From Palleronia caenipelagi (GTDB taxonomy: Bacteria > Pseudomonadota > Alphaproteobacteria > Rhodobacterales > Rhodobacteraceae): a DNA stretch of 64,000 bases. Made by a program: the position numbers and the translations under genes. Shown here piece after piece: positions 63,503-64,000 of the stretch. Under the pieces are notes generated by a model that was not told the DNA's origin, did no database searches, and saw only the letters and a program-made list of their open reading frames with translations. Each line of letters begins with the position of its first letter. Positions within the stretch are counted from its first letter, which is position 1. The stretch covers positions 67,351 through 131,350 of the forward strand of contig NZ_VFSV01000005.1 in NCBI RefSeq assembly GCF_007004065.1, given 5' to 3'.

Positions 63503-64000
63503 CCTCCGCCTCCAGCCTGATCAGGAGTGCCCCGTTCTCCACCTGATCGCCGGGGGCCGCAAGTAGCTCCGCGACCGTGCCATCGCGCGGCGCGGTGAGG
63601 GTGTGCTCCATCTTCATCGCCTCCAACACCAAGAGCGGCTGCTTCGCCGTGACCAGGTCGCCAGCCGCCACATGCAGCGCGATGACCTTGCCTGGCATCG
63701 GCGCCAGAATAACGTCGCCCCCGGCCTCTGTTGTCCCGCCAACGGCCAAGGGATCGAGGCGCTGTGCCGTCAGCGCGTGCCCGTCTCCGATGATCTTGAA
63801 GCGGTCGTCGTCCTTTACGCAAGCGACAGTCCGGCTCCGCCCCTCAGATATCACGCGGAACCGGTCCCCATCCCGGCTCAGATTGAGGCGAACGCCGTTC
63901 ACGATGAAACGCCCGGGGGCAAGGGTCTCCACCGCCACCGCCTGCTCCGTCCCGTCAAAGACGTAACGCGCCGTCTGCACCGCCGGACCCCAGGCACGCC
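63495..64000 (-). CDS. liuD: methylcrotonyl-CoA carboxylase biotin subunit, C-terminal part
   Basis: The frame is open to the window end, so the N-terminal biotin carboxylase part is missing; about 168 residues are seen. The C-terminal biotinyl domain has the biotinylated Lys in VLEAMKMEHTL, and the preceding segment (AWGPAVQTARYVFDG) matches acyl-CoA carboxylase alpha subunits. Neighbours liuC and liuE point to methylcrotonyl-CoA carboxylase; a propionyl- or acetyl-CoA carboxylase would be the alternatives. Confidence 0.85.
   Translation of the reverse strand, partial: RAWGPAVQTARYVFDGTEQAVAVETLAPGRFIVNGVRLNLSRDGDRFRVISEGRSRTVACVKDDDRFKIIGDGHALTAQRLDPLAVGGTTEAGGDVILAPMPGKVIALHVAAGDLVTAKQPLLVLEAMKMEHTLTAPRDGTVAELLAAPGDQVENGALLIRLEAEDG

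Noticed and set aside
1..64000. tRNA, rRNA, CRISPR, insertion sequences and prophage
   Set aside because: No clover-leaf tRNA, direct-repeat array, transposase or phage gene was seen on reading both strands; small RNAs cannot be excluded by eye.

Overview
The window (64 kb, GC-rich, densely packed, many ATGA-type start/stop overlaps) looks like chromosome of an alphaproteobacterium of the order Rhodobacterales (roseobacter group). This rests on family content: DUF4170 and DUF2125 proteins, a fused MnhAB group-2 Mrp antiporter, a short ribonuclease D, the lptCAB-hpf-ptsN order, a DUF5928-type glycosyltransferase, TRAP transporters and leucine-degradation genes. No rRNA, tRNA, CRISPR array, insertion sequence, prophage or attachment site was seen. 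The genus cannot be named from the sequence alone.

Layout. 0-8 kb: DciA-like and DsbA-like genes on +; then on - lpxK, waaA, DUF4170, a TPR-type pseudogene broken by three in-frame TAG codons, a phosphatase of the inositol monophosphatase family, pmbA and dapA. 8-16 kb: lytic transglycosylase, a small exported unknown, a type I secretion ABC/HlyD pair, RidA, a glycerophosphodiesterase and a DUF2125 protein. 16.4-19.7 kb: a compact operon (SDR, short enoyl-CoA hydratase, NTF2-like, GNAT, carbon-nitrogen hydrolase). 19.7-24 kb: DUF3047, ribokinase and two tandem leishmanolysin-like metalloproteases without signal peptides. 24-30 kb: six-gene Mrp cation/proton antiporter on -. 30-34 kb: rnd, lptC-lptA-lptB, hpf, ptsN.

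34-42 kb: on -, an apparent operon cysQ-galU-GT-GT-GT14-sulfotransferase, divergent from a KpsM-like export permease. I read it as a sulfated surface glycan module with built-in PAP recycling. alkB follows on -. 42.5-51.9 kb: housekeeping genes (dnaK, dnaJ, radC, secA, parvulin isomerase, argJ, mutT).

52-61.9 kb: a catabolic region controlled by a GntR/FCD regulator. One arm (+) encodes a 2-hydroxyacid dehydrogenase, RraA-like protein, 2-dehydro-3-deoxygalactonokinase, KDPGal aldolase and methylglyoxal synthase. The other (-) encodes a DctPQM TRAP importer and a lactate-oxidase-like flavoprotein. A second such flavoprotein lies divergent from dctP. Related palindromes sit in front of both arms. 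61.9-64 kb: leucine catabolism (methylglutaconyl-CoA hydratase, HMG-CoA lyase, biotin-carrying end of methylcrotonyl-CoA carboxylase, cut by the window end).

Most apt for follow-up: the sulfated-glycan operon with its two-domain sulfotransferase, the signal-less metalloprotease pair as possible type I secretion cargo, the five-gene operon at 16-20 kb, and the GntR-linked sugar-acid/methylglyoxal/lactate region.
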